Shown here: positions 1 to 8,236 of the stretch, piece after piece
Layout: each line of letters begins with the position of its first letter
Position numbering within the stretch: the first letter of the stretch is position 1
Source of the DNA: Sediminicola luteus
GTDB taxonomy: Bacteria > Bacteroidota > Bacteroidia > Flavobacteriales > Flavobacteriaceae
NCBI RefSeq assembly: GCF_002514735.1
Contig: NZ_KZ300476.1
Coordinates: 513,305 to 577,304 of the forward strand
Direction: 5' to 3'
DNA: 64,000 nucleotides
Notes under the pieces: model-generated
What the model was told of the DNA's origin: nothing
Database searches by the model: none
What the model saw: the letters and a program-made list of their open reading frames with translations, nothing else
Position numbers and translations under genes: made by a program

Positions 1-543
1 AATATTGTTGAGAAAAACATAGCCGAAATACTAACCGATCATGCGTATTGCGAACAAAAAGCGGCCAGCATGGCCATTTCTTTGATCGTAAAATTCCCGG
101 AAAAAGTAGATTTGGTACAATCGATGACGGCTTTGGCCCGTGAAGAAATGGCCCATTTTAAAATGGTGCACGATTGGATCATAAAACGAGGTTATGAACT
201 GGGCCGGGAACGTAAAGACGAATATGTGGTGGCCCTTCATAAGTTTTTCCCCAAGGGAGGAAGCCGCAATACCCATATGATACACCAATTGTTGGTAGCC
301 GCCCTAATTGAAGCCCGAAGCTGCGAACGTTTTCGTTTATTATCTGAAAACATAGCCGATAAGGAATTGGCTGAATTTTATCGTGATCTTATGGTAAGTG
401 AGGCCAATCATTATACCATGTTTCTAAAATTCGCCAGGGAATATGGCGACCGGGCCGAAGTGGACCAAAAATGGGAAGATTTATTACAATATGAGGCCGA
501 ACTAATGAAAGAGCTCGGTAAAAAAGAGACTGTGCACGGATAA
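1..543 (+). CDS. miaE: tRNA-(ms[2]io[6]A)-hydroxylase, 3' part
   Basis: The reading frame is open to the left window edge, so the N-terminus is missing; 180 codons are visible. The family is a ferritin-like di-iron monooxygenase that hydroxylates the isopentenyl group of ms2i6A37 in tRNA. Visible family signatures are an EQKAA metal-ligand helix at the left edge, EEMAHF in the next helix, EARSCERF, and EANHY near the C-terminus; together these supply the Glu/His ligands of the di-iron centre. A good intrinsic terminator follows directly. The assignment rests on motif spacing. Another ferritin-like family is possible but less likely. Confidence 0.82.
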   Translation, partial: NIVEKNIAEILTDHAYCEQKAASMAISLIVKFPEKVDLVQSMTALAREEMAHFKMVHDWIIKRGYELGRERKDEYVVALHKFFPKGGSRNTHMIHQLLVAALIEARSCERFRLLSENIADKELAEFYRDLMVSEANHYTMFLKFAREYGDRAEVDQKWEDLLQYEAELMKELGKKETVHG

Positions 544-564
544 TTAACCATTATAACAAAATAT

Positions 565-601
565 AAAAAGACCGTTGTTTACCGCAACGGTCTTTTTTTT
601 A
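565..601 (+). terminator. Intrinsic terminator after miaE
   Basis: A 9-base perfect stem (AGACCGTTG / CAACGGTCT, loop TTTACCG) is extended by A/T pairs and followed by a run of T. It lies 22 bases after the stop codon. Confidence 0.9.
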
Positions 602-713
602 CCCTAATCCCAACTTTTTAAAAAACAACACGTTACCACAACCTACTACCCTACCTAACACCCTGGACTTCCCTCAGTTTGAAAAAATCGGGTTTTATGA
701 CAAATATCATTTG

Positions 714-733
714 TTTTTAATTATTCTAAATAA
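714..733. promoter_or_regulatory. Operator-like repeat, upstream copy (possible Fur-type box)
   Basis: An A/T-rich motif containing TTAATTATTCTAAATAA sits just upstream of the -33 element of the porin operon. A second copy that differs at one position lies 61 bases downstream (775-794). The ATTCTAAAT half resembles Fur-like half-sites, and the operon it precedes belongs to families often under iron control. The regulator's identity is inference. Confidence 0.5.
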
Positions 734-736
734 ACG

Positions 737-767
737 TTGTGAGTTAAAAATAGAGCACATACATTTG
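737..767 (+). promoter_or_regulatory. Bacteroidota sigma-A type promoter of the porin operon
   Basis: A -33 TTG (737-739) and a -7 box TACATTTG (760-767) are separated by 20 bases, which fits the Bacteroidota consensus TTG-N17-23-TAnnTTTG. The start of transcription would be near 773, giving a leader of only about 20 bases. The promoter lies between the two operator-like repeats. Confidence 0.7.
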
Positions 768-774
768 TTGTCTA

Positions 775-794
775 TTTTTAATTAATCTAAATAA
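775..794. promoter_or_regulatory. Operator-like repeat, downstream copy
   Basis: This is the second copy of the motif at 714-733, identical at 19 of 20 positions. It covers the predicted transcription start and reaches the first base of the porin start codon. A repressor bound here would block initiation. Confidence 0.5.
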
Positions 795-2143
795 TGCAAC
801 TTAGAACTTTCTTGTTCGCTACCCTAGGATTCTATGCCATTCAAATAGGCAGCGCACAAACCGACGATAGAGATCAGCTTAAAAAGGAACTTAAAGAAGA
901 AATACTTGCCGAGCTAACCCTAGCTGCCGATTCCCTTAAAAAAGAGGACCCTTTATTTCAATGGAGCAAGTTTACCCTTCACGGTTATGGCGTCGTAAAC
1001 TATTATGCCAACGACCACGATACCGACCCAGACCTAAGAAACAAATTCGACGCGGAAAGGCTGAACTTGTATTTGAACTATCATTTCAACAAAACCTTCG
1101 CCTTTAAATCGGAAATCGAAATCGAACATGGCGGTACCGGAAGTACTTTGGAGCTCGATACCCAAGAAGAATTCGGTGAATTTGAAACGGAAATCGAGGC
1201 CGGAGGGGAAATCCAACTCGAGCAAATCTATATCGACATCAAAGCTACCCCATGGTTGGGCATCAAAATCGGAAAGTTTAAAAATTACTTCGGTACGGCC
1301 CAAAACCTCGATACCCCTGACGAATATTTTACCACCTACCGGCCCGAAATGGAAAACACCTTGCTTCCCGTAGGGTTTTATGAAACCGGGGTAGATTTCT
1401 ACGGTACTTTTGCCAAACGCTTCAACTATCATTTGGCCGTGACCAGCGGTTTCGATTCTTCGGGCTTTAGTTCGAGAAATTGGATTCGGGGTGGACAACA
1501 GACCAAATTCGAAATGGTAAACGCCGATGCCTTAGCCTTAATGACTCGCTTGGACTATAAATTCGGCACCCACAAAAATACGTATGCCGGCGTCGCTTTT
1601 TATATCGGGGATGCCGCTGCAAACCGACCCAAGGACGACATTAACGAAACCGCCTATGTAACTATGGCCGAGGCCCACATTACCATAGACGAACACCCCT
1701 GGCGATTTAGCACCATGGGGCTTTATGGTCAGGTCGAAAACTCGGCCCTCATATCGCAACGCAATGCCAACCTACCCAACGCCCTTGGTGCCAAACGTAC
1801 CCCTGTCGGAAAAAATGCCGTGGGTTTTTCCGCAGAACTAGGCTACGATATACTACCCCTGCTCGTAAACAACACCAAAAACATGATGCTATACCCTTTC
1901 GTTCGCTACGATTATTACGATACCATGCACCGGGTAGAATCGCCAGTAATCAACAATCCCCGATGGGAAAGGAACAGTTATACCGGAGGAATTAACTGGT
2001 TCATCCACCCCCAAATTATCTTAAAAACACAATACAACTATAAAAAGTTAGGGTCTATGCACAACGACCCTACTACACTGGAGCCCACCGGAGAAAAGCA
2101 GGTTGACAGGACTTTCTCTACCGGTGTCGGTTTCCGATTTTAA
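794..2143 (+). CDS. OprO/OprP-like outer-membrane porin
   Basis: 449 residues. A signal peptide (about residues 1-21, ending before QTDDR) is followed by a short charged coiled-coil-like segment (residues 25-50), then a beta-barrel rich in alternating aromatic and polar residues, ending in the C-terminal FRF typical of outer-membrane barrels. This layout matches the phosphate-selective porin O/P family. The substrate cannot be read from the sequence. It is the first gene of a likely three-gene operon with imelysin and a di-heme oxidoreductase, so a role in uptake of iron or another metal is more likely than phosphate. The start codon is fixed by the signal peptide and the short leader. Confidence 0.8.
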   Translation: MQLRTFLFATLGFYAIQIGSAQTDDRDQLKKELKEEILAELTLAADSLKKEDPLFQWSKFTLHGYGVVNYYANDHDTDPDLRNKFDAERLNLYLNYHFNKTFAFKSEIEIEHGGTGSTLELDTQEEFGEFETEIEAGGEIQLEQIYIDIKATPWLGIKIGKFKNYFGTAQNLDTPDEYFTTYRPEMENTLLPVGFYETGVDFYGTFAKRFNYHLAVTSGFDSSGFSSRNWIRGGQQTKFEMVNADALALMTRLDYKFGTHKNTYAGVAFYIGDAAANRPKDDINETAYVTMAEAHITIDEHPWRFSTMGLYGQVENSALISQRNANLPNALGAKRTPVGKNAVGFSAELGYDILPLLVNNTKNMMLYPFVRYDYYDTMHRVESPVINNPRWERNSYTGGINWFIHPQIILKTQYNYKKLGSMHNDPTTLEPTGEKQVDRTFSTGVGFRF

Positions 2144-2181
2144 TTCTAATCATCTATTTCAAACATTTCATTTTTCACATT

Positions 2182-3264
2182 ATGAAAACCTATTTTAATC
2201 CTAGAACACTCTTAACCCTTTTGGCCGCCTCCATAATTATAGCCTGTAGTTCAGACGACAATGGCGGAGAAACCCCACAACCTAAATCAGACTATAAAGG
2301 CGAACTAACCAATACGGCCAATAACGTAATAACCGAAACCTATAAAACCTTAAACGACCGGGCCTTGGCTTTACAAGCCGCCGTAAACGACTTTACCATT
2401 GGCGATGATGCCGATTTTGAAACTGTAAAAACCGCTTGGAGAGAGGCCCGTTCGCCTTGGGAACAATCAGAAGGCTTCTTATACGGACCCGTGGATACAG
2501 AAGGTATTGACCCTGCCATAGATTCGTGGCCTGTAGATGTAAACGCCATTGATGCCCTATTAGCCAGTAGCGAGCCAATTACCGCCACCCTTTTGGCTAC
2601 CAATGATGATGCCCGTGGTTTTCACACCATTGAGTATTTCATATGGGGTCTGGACGGATTTAAAAAATCGGGCGACCTAACCGAGCGGGAAGTAGAATAC
2701 CTAAAGGCCGCTACTGCAGATTTCCAATCTAAAACCCAACAGTTGTACGATGGCTGGAAAGCCAGTGGCGGAAACTATGCCGCCAACTTTATCAACGCTG
2801 GGGAAAACGGAAGCCTATACACCTCACAAGTATTGGCCCTAACCGAATTGGTAGATGGCATGATTACCATTGCCGATGAAGTAGGTAACGGAAAAATCGA
2901 AGATCCTTTGAACGGAAATGGAGGTAACGCTAAGCCTGAGGCCGAAGAATCGCGTTTTAGCCACAACTCCAAAAAAGATTTTGCCGATAACATCCGTAGT
3001 ATCCAAAATGTTTACTTAGGCGATTATGCCGCCGTATCTGGAAAAGGTTTGACCGATGTCGTTACCGCCAACAATGCCGATCTAAACACCAAGATCATCG
3101 ATCAAATTGCCGATGCCATTACTAAAATCGAAAGTATCCCCGGTACTTTCACCAATGCCATTGCTAACAATAGAAACGAGGTAGCCAGTGCGCAAACTGC
3201 GGTCAAGACCTTGCAAACCACTCTGGAAAGTGAACTAAAACCACTGATCCAAAACCTTAAATAA
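2182..3264 (+). CDS. Imelysin-family (M75) lipoprotein
   Basis: 360 residues. The lipobox ends at Cys22 (IIIAC), so the protein is probably anchored to the membrane facing the periplasm or cell surface. The family's GxHxxE signature is present as GFHTIE with His148 and Glu151, and the all-helical remainder is typical of imelysin/EfeO-like M-domains. Members of the family are tied to iron uptake, usually beside cytochrome-like proteins; their peptidase activity is doubtful. It lies 38 bases after the porin. The extended C-terminal part (after about residue 245) looks like the second helical repeat. Confidence 0.87.
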   Translation: MKTYFNPRTLLTLLAASIIIACSSDDNGGETPQPKSDYKGELTNTANNVITETYKTLNDRALALQAAVNDFTIGDDADFETVKTAWREARSPWEQSEGFLYGPVDTEGIDPAIDSWPVDVNAIDALLASSEPITATLLATNDDARGFHTIEYFIWGLDGFKKSGDLTEREVEYLKAATADFQSKTQQLYDGWKASGGNYAANFINAGENGSLYTSQVLALTELVDGMITIADEVGNGKIEDPLNGNGGNAKPEAEESRFSHNSKKDFADNIRSIQNVYLGDYAAVSGKGLTDVVTANNADLNTKIIDQIADAITKIESIPGTFTNAIANNRNEVASAQTAVKTLQTTLESELKPLIQNLK

Positions 3265-3271
3265 CAATCAC

Positions 3272-3309
3272 AGCCCCTTGGGTGTCAGGAACCAAGGGGC
3301 TTGTTTATT
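3272..3309 (+). terminator. Terminator-like hairpin inside the iron operon
   Basis: A perfect 10-base stem (AGCCCCTTGG / CCAAGGGGCT) with a 10-base loop is followed by TGTTTATTC, a weak U-tract. It lies between imelysin and the di-heme oxidoreductase, so it probably lowers expression of the last gene rather than ending the transcript completely. Confidence 0.6.
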
Positions 3310-3320
3310 CTTTTAAAGCT

Positions 3321-4706
3321 ATGATACGTAAACTCCTCTATGCGATTCCTATTGGGATATTGCTGATTTCCTGTCAAGACGACAACGAAACACCACCACA
3401 ACCCCTAGATCTCACTGCCCGCCTAATGGCCGGTGGGGAAACCACGGTACATTCAGCCACTAGTATTGCCTTTGAGACACCAGCACCAAATATGACCGCC
3501 AAAAACCTAGCGCTGCACTTGGCTGGAGACGCCCAATTTGAAGCTGTTTTCGTAACGGCGCCTGCAGAGGTAAACCAAGGCCTTGGACCGATTTTCAACA
3601 ACAAAACCTGTATTGAGTGTCACCCTAAAGACGGCAGGGCCGCTTTTCCCACTGGAGATATTAATGCTTTAAGTGGCTTCTTTTTAAGAACCAGTGTCCC
3701 TGGTAAAGATCCACATGGTGGCCCGGTCCCTACCCCCGGATTTGGATTACAATTACAAAACCAGGCCATCCGTAATTACGAACCGGAGTTAAAGTTTAAG
3801 GTTACCTATACCGACATTGTCGAAACCCTTGCCGACGGAACTAAGATCACGCTTAAAAAACCGAATTATAGTATTACCGACCCTTACACCACTTTTCCAG
3901 CCAACGCCATGTTATCGCCACGAATCGGCCCTCCCGTATTCGGACTAGGCCTACTTGAAGCCATTCCGGAATCGGTAATTCTTTCGAGACAAGATATTGA
4001 CGATTCTGACGGTGACGGCATATCCGGTAAAGCCAATTATGTATGGGATCCCGTGGCCGAAAAAATGGCCGTGGGCCGCTTTGGCTGGAAAGCCAATACC
4101 GCAACGGTCTTACTACAATCAGCCGGGGCCTATAAAGAAGATATGGGGATAACCAACTATGTCTTTCCCATAGAAGCCGGAGTAGATCAAAGCAACGGTA
4201 ACGACGGCTTGGGCGATGACCCCGAAATTGCCGATAGTATTTTAGATGAAGTCACTTTGTATTGTCGTACCCTGGGCGTACCGGCCCCAAGGAATATCGA
4301 TAGTCCTCAAGTACAAAAAGGTGCCGAAATCTTCGAAACCATCGGATGCGCCCAATGCCATGTTCCCCAGCAGACATCGGGCAATTTTCCAGGCATACCA
4401 TCGATTTCCAATCAAACCTTTTACCCTTATACCGATATGTTGTTACACGACATGGGTGAAGGTCTAGCCGACGGCAGGCCTGATTTCTTGGCAGATGGGA
4501 ACGAATGGAAAACCCGGCCACTTTGGGGCATTGGGTTAACCCAATTGATCAACGGACATACCGATTTCTTACACGATGGGCGTGCCAAAAACCTCACGGA
4601 AGCCATTCTATGGCATGGCGGTGAAGCCTTAAAAAGTAAAGATTCCTTTAAGGAGTTATCGACAGCGGACCGGGAAAGTCTTTTAGCCTTTCTGAATTCG
4701 CTTTAA
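3321..4706 (+). CDS. Di-heme oxidoreductase (DUF1111, thiol oxidoreductase-like) lipoprotein
   Basis: 461 residues from ATG 3321. I prefer this to a GTG at 3282, which lies inside the preceding hairpin and would put 13 residues before the signal peptide. The lipobox ends at Cys18 (LLISC). There are two CXXCH heme sites: CIECH at residues 97-101 and CAQCH at about 343-347. The family is a c-type cytochrome relative of MauG and di-heme peroxidases and often travels with imelysins. It probably handles redox steps of metal uptake at the cell surface; the substrate is not known. Confidence 0.83.
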   Translation: MIRKLLYAIPIGILLISCQDDNETPPQPLDLTARLMAGGETTVHSATSIAFETPAPNMTAKNLALHLAGDAQFEAVFVTAPAEVNQGLGPIFNNKTCIECHPKDGRAAFPTGDINALSGFFLRTSVPGKDPHGGPVPTPGFGLQLQNQAIRNYEPELKFKVTYTDIVETLADGTKITLKKPNYSITDPYTTFPANAMLSPRIGPPVFGLGLLEAIPESVILSRQDIDDSDGDGISGKANYVWDPVAEKMAVGRFGWKANTATVLLQSAGAYKEDMGITNYVFPIEAGVDQSNGNDGLGDDPEIADSILDEVTLYCRTLGVPAPRNIDSPQVQKGAEIFETIGCAQCHVPQQTSGNFPGIPSISNQTFYPYTDMLLHDMGEGLADGRPDFLADGNEWKTRPLWGIGLTQLINGHTDFLHDGRAKNLTEAILWHGGEALKSKDSFKELSTADRESLLAFLNSL

Positions 4707-4728
4707 CTAGTGTTTGTTCCAGTTAGTT

Positions 4729-4760
4729 GAAAAGAGGTCGTTTTACGGCCTCTTTTTTAT
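4729..4760. terminator. Bidirectional terminator between the iron operon and ppk1
   Basis: The stem GAGGTCG / CGGCCTC (one G-U pair) is flanked by AAAA on the left and TTTTTT on the right, so it can end transcription from the di-heme gene on the plus strand and from ppk1 on the minus strand. Confidence 0.75.
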
Positions 4761-4807
4761 GGGTACCGCCAAACTCCCGAAGGCTACAGGAATTACACCA
4801 AGGTAGT

Positions 4808-6883
4808 CTATTCTCCTAATTTGGCCTGATAGTAGTCGTAACTCGCAAATTGTGACCGTACTTTAGGGCGGTCGTCTCGTAAATAGGCATTGTCTTGGGA
4901 CGCAGAGAACACCCGGGCCTTTACATTATCGCGCCAAGAAATCTCAAAAGTATCCAGTAATTCCTGCTTTACGTCTTCGTCATAAATAGGACAGCTCACC
5001 TCTACCCTATAATCGAGGTTTCGGGTCATCCAATCGGCTGAAGAGATGTACACTTGTGGATCGCCCCCATTCCCGAATATGTACAATCGGGGGTGTTCCA
5101 AAAATTTATCGACCACACTAATGGCTTCAATATTTTCACTCATACCCTCTACCCCTGGTATCAAACAACAAATACCCCTTACGATTAGCTGTACCTTAAC
5201 CCCGGCCCTACTGGCCTCATACAGTTTATCTACCATCTTATATGAAGTCAGGGAATTCATTTTCACCTTAATATAGGCTTCCTTGCCTGCCTGCGCATTT
5301 TCGATCTCTTGATCGATCATCTCCCTAAAAGCGCCCTTGGTATAATGCGGGGACACCAACAGGTGTTTGTATTTCTTCAACAGATAATTGGCATCGAAAA
5401 ATTCGAACACCTTACCTAAATCCTTTAAAATACCTTCATGGGCCGTGAATACAGTATAATCGGTATAAATCTTCGCGGTAGATTCATTAAAATTACCAGT
5501 ACTGATAAAACCATAACGTTTTAAGCCTTGGGCTTCTTCCCGTTCTACCAAACAAATCTTACTGTGTACTTTTAATCCGGGCACCCCGAAAATCAGACGA
5601 ATTCCCTCGGCCTGTAGTTGTTCGGCATAAGCAATATTGGCTTGCTCATCGAAGCGGGCCTGTAACTCGATCTGCACGGTAACCTGTTTCCCGTTTTTTG
5701 CGGCATTTATCAAACTGGCGGCCACTTGCGAATTATTGGCCAAACGATACACTGTCAGCTTAATCGCCTTTACCTTCGGATCCAAAGCTGCCTCCCTTAA
5801 AAATCTAATTACATAGGAAAACGACTGGTAAGGGGTATAGATCATATAGTCTTTATGGGCAATCTGCTCCAAAATACTGCCCTCGGCATCCAAACCTTTT
5901 ACAGGCAATGGCTCTATAGGGGCATACATTAGATCTTTACGCCCTAAACTAGGGAAGCCCATATAATCGCGACGGTTATGGTAGCGCCCACCGGGTATAA
6001 CACTATCGGTATCTTCAATACCCATCTTACCTTTTAGGAACTGTAGGGTATCGGAAGCTATGCTCTTGTCGTAGACAAAGCGCACGGGATCACTCATTTT
6101 TCGGTGATCGACACTAGAGGATATCTTCTCGATAAAACTCTTCGAAAGATCATTATCGATATCCAACTCGGCATCGCGGGTAATTTTGATCATATGGGCC
6201 GAAATGCTCTCAAATGGGAACATATTGAAAATGGTGCCCAGATTGTATCGGATAAGATCATCGAGTATAATGATACAGTCGTTGCCGTCTTCCTTGGGCA
6301 ACACCACAAAACGATCGACCCCCTTGGGTATTTCGATCAGGGCGTATTGAAGCCCTGGTACCACATTTTCCTCCTCGGCCTGCAACTGCATACGAACGGC
6401 CAAATAGGCCGCCGTATCCTTAAGGGTCGGAAAATCGGTTTCATCGCCCAGGATTATGGTCATCAAAACCGGACTTACCTTATCTAAAAAATACTGTTTG
6501 GCAAAAGCTTGTTGGCGCTCAGAAAGTTCATTCTCTTTAACGATAAAAATACCTTCGTCGCGTAACTCATCCTCAACTTGCCCCAGTATCTCAACACTTT
6601 TAGCCTGTAAACGGATAACCTCGGTAGTAATCTCCTCCAAAAGATCCTTTGCTTTTTGTCCGCCCAATTCACTCTTCCCCTTTTTACCGGCATTTACGAT
6701 ACGTTTTACCGTAGCATAACGCACCTTAAAGAACTCATCGAGATTATTGGAGAAAATACCTAAAAAGCGTAATCTTTCGATCAAAGGGACGTTTTCTTTA
6801 TCGGCACTTTCCTGTAATACACGTTCGTTGAATTTTAGCCAACTGATCTCGCGGTTTATATATTGGTTTTTGGTTTTGTTCAT
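4808..6883 (-). CDS. ppk1: Polyphosphate kinase 1
   Basis: 691 residues, the normal length. It makes long-chain polyphosphate from ATP reversibly. The N-domain begins with the family motif INREISWLKFNERVL and contains FSNNLDEFF. The catalytic histidine that becomes phosphorylated is His440 in KVHSKICL. The C-terminal domains carry ISSADWMTRNLDYRVEV. The start codon overlaps the stop codon of the upstream sixA-like gene (ATGA overlap, 6880-6883), so the two are translationally coupled. Confidence 0.97.
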   Translation of the reverse strand: MNKTKNQYINREISWLKFNERVLQESADKENVPLIERLRFLGIFSNNLDEFFKVRYATVKRIVNAGKKGKSELGGQKAKDLLEEITTEVIRLQAKSVEILGQVEDELRDEGIFIVKENELSERQQAFAKQYFLDKVSPVLMTIILGDETDFPTLKDTAAYLAVRMQLQAEEENVVPGLQYALIEIPKGVDRFVVLPKEDGNDCIIILDDLIRYNLGTIFNMFPFESISAHMIKITRDAELDIDNDLSKSFIEKISSSVDHRKMSDPVRFVYDKSIASDTLQFLKGKMGIEDTDSVIPGGRYHNRRDYMGFPSLGRKDLMYAPIEPLPVKGLDAEGSILEQIAHKDYMIYTPYQSFSYVIRFLREAALDPKVKAIKLTVYRLANNSQVAASLINAAKNGKQVTVQIELQARFDEQANIAYAEQLQAEGIRLIFGVPGLKVHSKICLVEREEAQGLKRYGFISTGNFNESTAKIYTDYTVFTAHEGILKDLGKVFEFFDANYLLKKYKHLLVSPHYTKGAFREMIDQEIENAQAGKEAYIKVKMNSLTSYKMVDKLYEASRAGVKVQLIVRGICCLIPGVEGMSENIEAISVVDKFLEHPRLYIFGNGGDPQVYISSADWMTRNLDYRVEVSCPIYDEDVKQELLDTFEISWRDNVKARVFSASQDNAYLRDDRPKVRSQFASYDYYQAKLGE

Positions 6884-7371
6884 GCTTTGAGTTCTTTAGG
6901 AAACAGTAGTTTGGTGGTTTTACCTTCGCTAACCTCGGCCCATTGATCTTGCGAAAAGGTTATACGGGCCAATCCGGCCGTGGGGAGATTCTCTATGGAA
7001 CGGCTCCCAAAAAAATTGACCAAATTGGTAAAGGCATAATTATGGCCAAAAATAAACACGGTATGTAAATTATCGTTTAAGCTTTTTATAAATCTGTGTA
7101 CAGATTCTCCCGAAAAATCATACAAATCTTCGACAAGCTCAATTTTATCCGCCGAGTAACCCATTTCGTGCGACACAAGCACGCTGGTAGCTTGGGCCCG
7201 CTTGGCCGGACTGGTATATACGGCATCAGGCTGTATGTTGTTTTCACGGAGCCATGACCCAATTAAACGGGCGTCGTTGGTACCACGGGATTTTAAGGGG
7301 CGCTCTCGATCTGAAACCTGATGCTCCCAGGAAGATTTTCCGTGTCTGATAAAGTAAAGGGTCTTAGGCAT
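6880..7371 (-). CDS. sixA: SixA-type histidine phosphatase
   Basis: 163 residues. The catalytic RHG motif is at the N-terminus (FIRHGKSSW, His10) and a second conserved His occurs in FGHNYAF, as in the SixA branch of the histidine phosphatase superfamily. SixA proteins act on phosphohistidine in signalling or phosphotransfer proteins. The ATGA overlap with ppk1 suggests a functional link to phosphate metabolism; the actual substrate is unknown. The gene name reflects family membership only. Confidence 0.85.
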   Translation of the reverse strand: MPKTLYFIRHGKSSWEHQVSDRERPLKSRGTNDARLIGSWLRENNIQPDAVYTSPAKRAQATSVLVSHEMGYSADKIELVEDLYDFSGESVHRFIKSLNDNLHTVFIFGHNYAFTNLVNFFGSRSIENLPTAGLARITFSQDQWAEVSEGKTTKLLFPKELKA

Positions 7372-7437
7372 AACCGGAAGTGCTAGCCTATAAAAATACG
7401 CTTCCCGGCTTAAGAAACCGCATTTTCCATTAAAAAA

Positions 7438-8082
7438 TCATGGAGACAATCGTTCAATGGTAAACGAATAATCCGATTGGAGGCTGTAGCGAATACGATC
7501 ATGTAATCGATTGGGCCTGCCTTGCCAAAATTCCAGCTTTTCGGGCCGTACCAAATACCCACCCCAGTGGTCGGGACGTGGCACTTCTTTTCCTTCATAT
7601 TTGGCTTCGGCTGCTTTTAGTTTTTCCTCTAAAAACTCTCTAGAAGGTACTACCTGTGACTGTTCCGAGGCAATGGCTCCCAATTGGCTGCCTACAGGCC
7701 GCGATTCAAAATAACCATCGGAAAGGTTGGGTGCCAATTTCTCGGCCTTCCCCTTTATAATTACCTGACGCTCCATATTGGGCCAGAAAAACGACAAGCA
7801 CACCTCCGGATTTGCCGCGATAGCCTTGCCCTTATCACTTTCGTAATTGGTATAAAAAATAAAACCTTCGTAAGTATATTGCTTGAGCAGCACGATCCTA
7901 GCCGCCGGAAAGCCATCGGCACCGAGGGTAGACAAGGTCATGGCATTGGGTTCTTCCACACCCCGGAATTCCTCTACCTCATAAAACCACTTTTGAAACA
8001 ACTCCATAGGATTTTCCGGAAGATCGGACTCCAACAATTGTTTCTTTTCGTATACCTTTCTGTAATCGGTAAGATCTTTCAT
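7438..8082 (-). CDS. pdxH: Pyridoxamine 5'-phosphate oxidase
   Basis: 214 residues, full length. This FMN enzyme oxidises pyridoxamine or pyridoxine phosphate to pyridoxal 5'-phosphate. The family motifs are visible: MTLSTLGADGFPAARIVLLK (FMN/substrate strand), FFWPNMERQVIIKG, SQLGAIASEQSQ, and the C-terminal signature WGGYLVRPEKLEFWQGRPNRL ending in IERLSP. It is 66 bases upstream of sixA on the same strand and may be cotranscribed with it. Confidence 0.97.
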   Translation of the reverse strand: MKDLTDYRKVYEKKQLLESDLPENPMELFQKWFYEVEEFRGVEEPNAMTLSTLGADGFPAARIVLLKQYTYEGFIFYTNYESDKGKAIAANPEVCLSFFWPNMERQVIIKGKAEKLAPNLSDGYFESRPVGSQLGAIASEQSQVVPSREFLEEKLKAAEAKYEGKEVPRPDHWGGYLVRPEKLEFWQGRPNRLHDRIRYSLQSDYSFTIERLSP

Positions 8083-8087
8083 GCCTT

Positions 8088-8160
8088 AGTATGCTAGTGA
8101 AATAGTAATTAGTGGGCTAGTGAGTCAGTAAATAGTGACCTAGTGAATTAGTTTACAGTG
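8088..8160. repeat. Degenerate heptad tract (CTAGTGA-like)
   Basis: The gap between rnz and pdxH contains units of about seven bases such as CTAGTGA, AATAGTA, ATTAGTG and ATTAGTT. The tract is imperfect but clearly periodic. Two other gaps in the window (22624-22669 and 24390-24425) hold heptad-based tracts of different sequence. Confidence 0.6.
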
Positions 8161-8212
8161 CGCAAGTAATTTTCAGCTAGCCGATAGTATACAAAGTTCA
8201 ACAATTCGGATC

Positions 8213-8236
8213 AAAAAAAAGGAGAGTCACCCCTTA
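8213..8236 (-). terminator. Intrinsic terminator of rnz overlapping its stop codon
   Basis: Read on the minus strand, a 6-base stem (AAGGGG / CTCCTT, one G-U pair, loop TGACT) is followed by eight T. The left arm begins inside the rnz stop codon. Confidence 0.65.

Noticed and set aside
1034..1498. 154-residue antisense frame inside the porin gene
   Set aside because: It is the complement of a clear beta-barrel coding region and shows no codon bias or start signal of its own.
7372..7437. Hairpin CCGGAAG ... CTTCCCGG between pdxH and sixA as a terminator
   Set aside because: The stem has a bulge, the loop is long and no T run follows on the minus strand.
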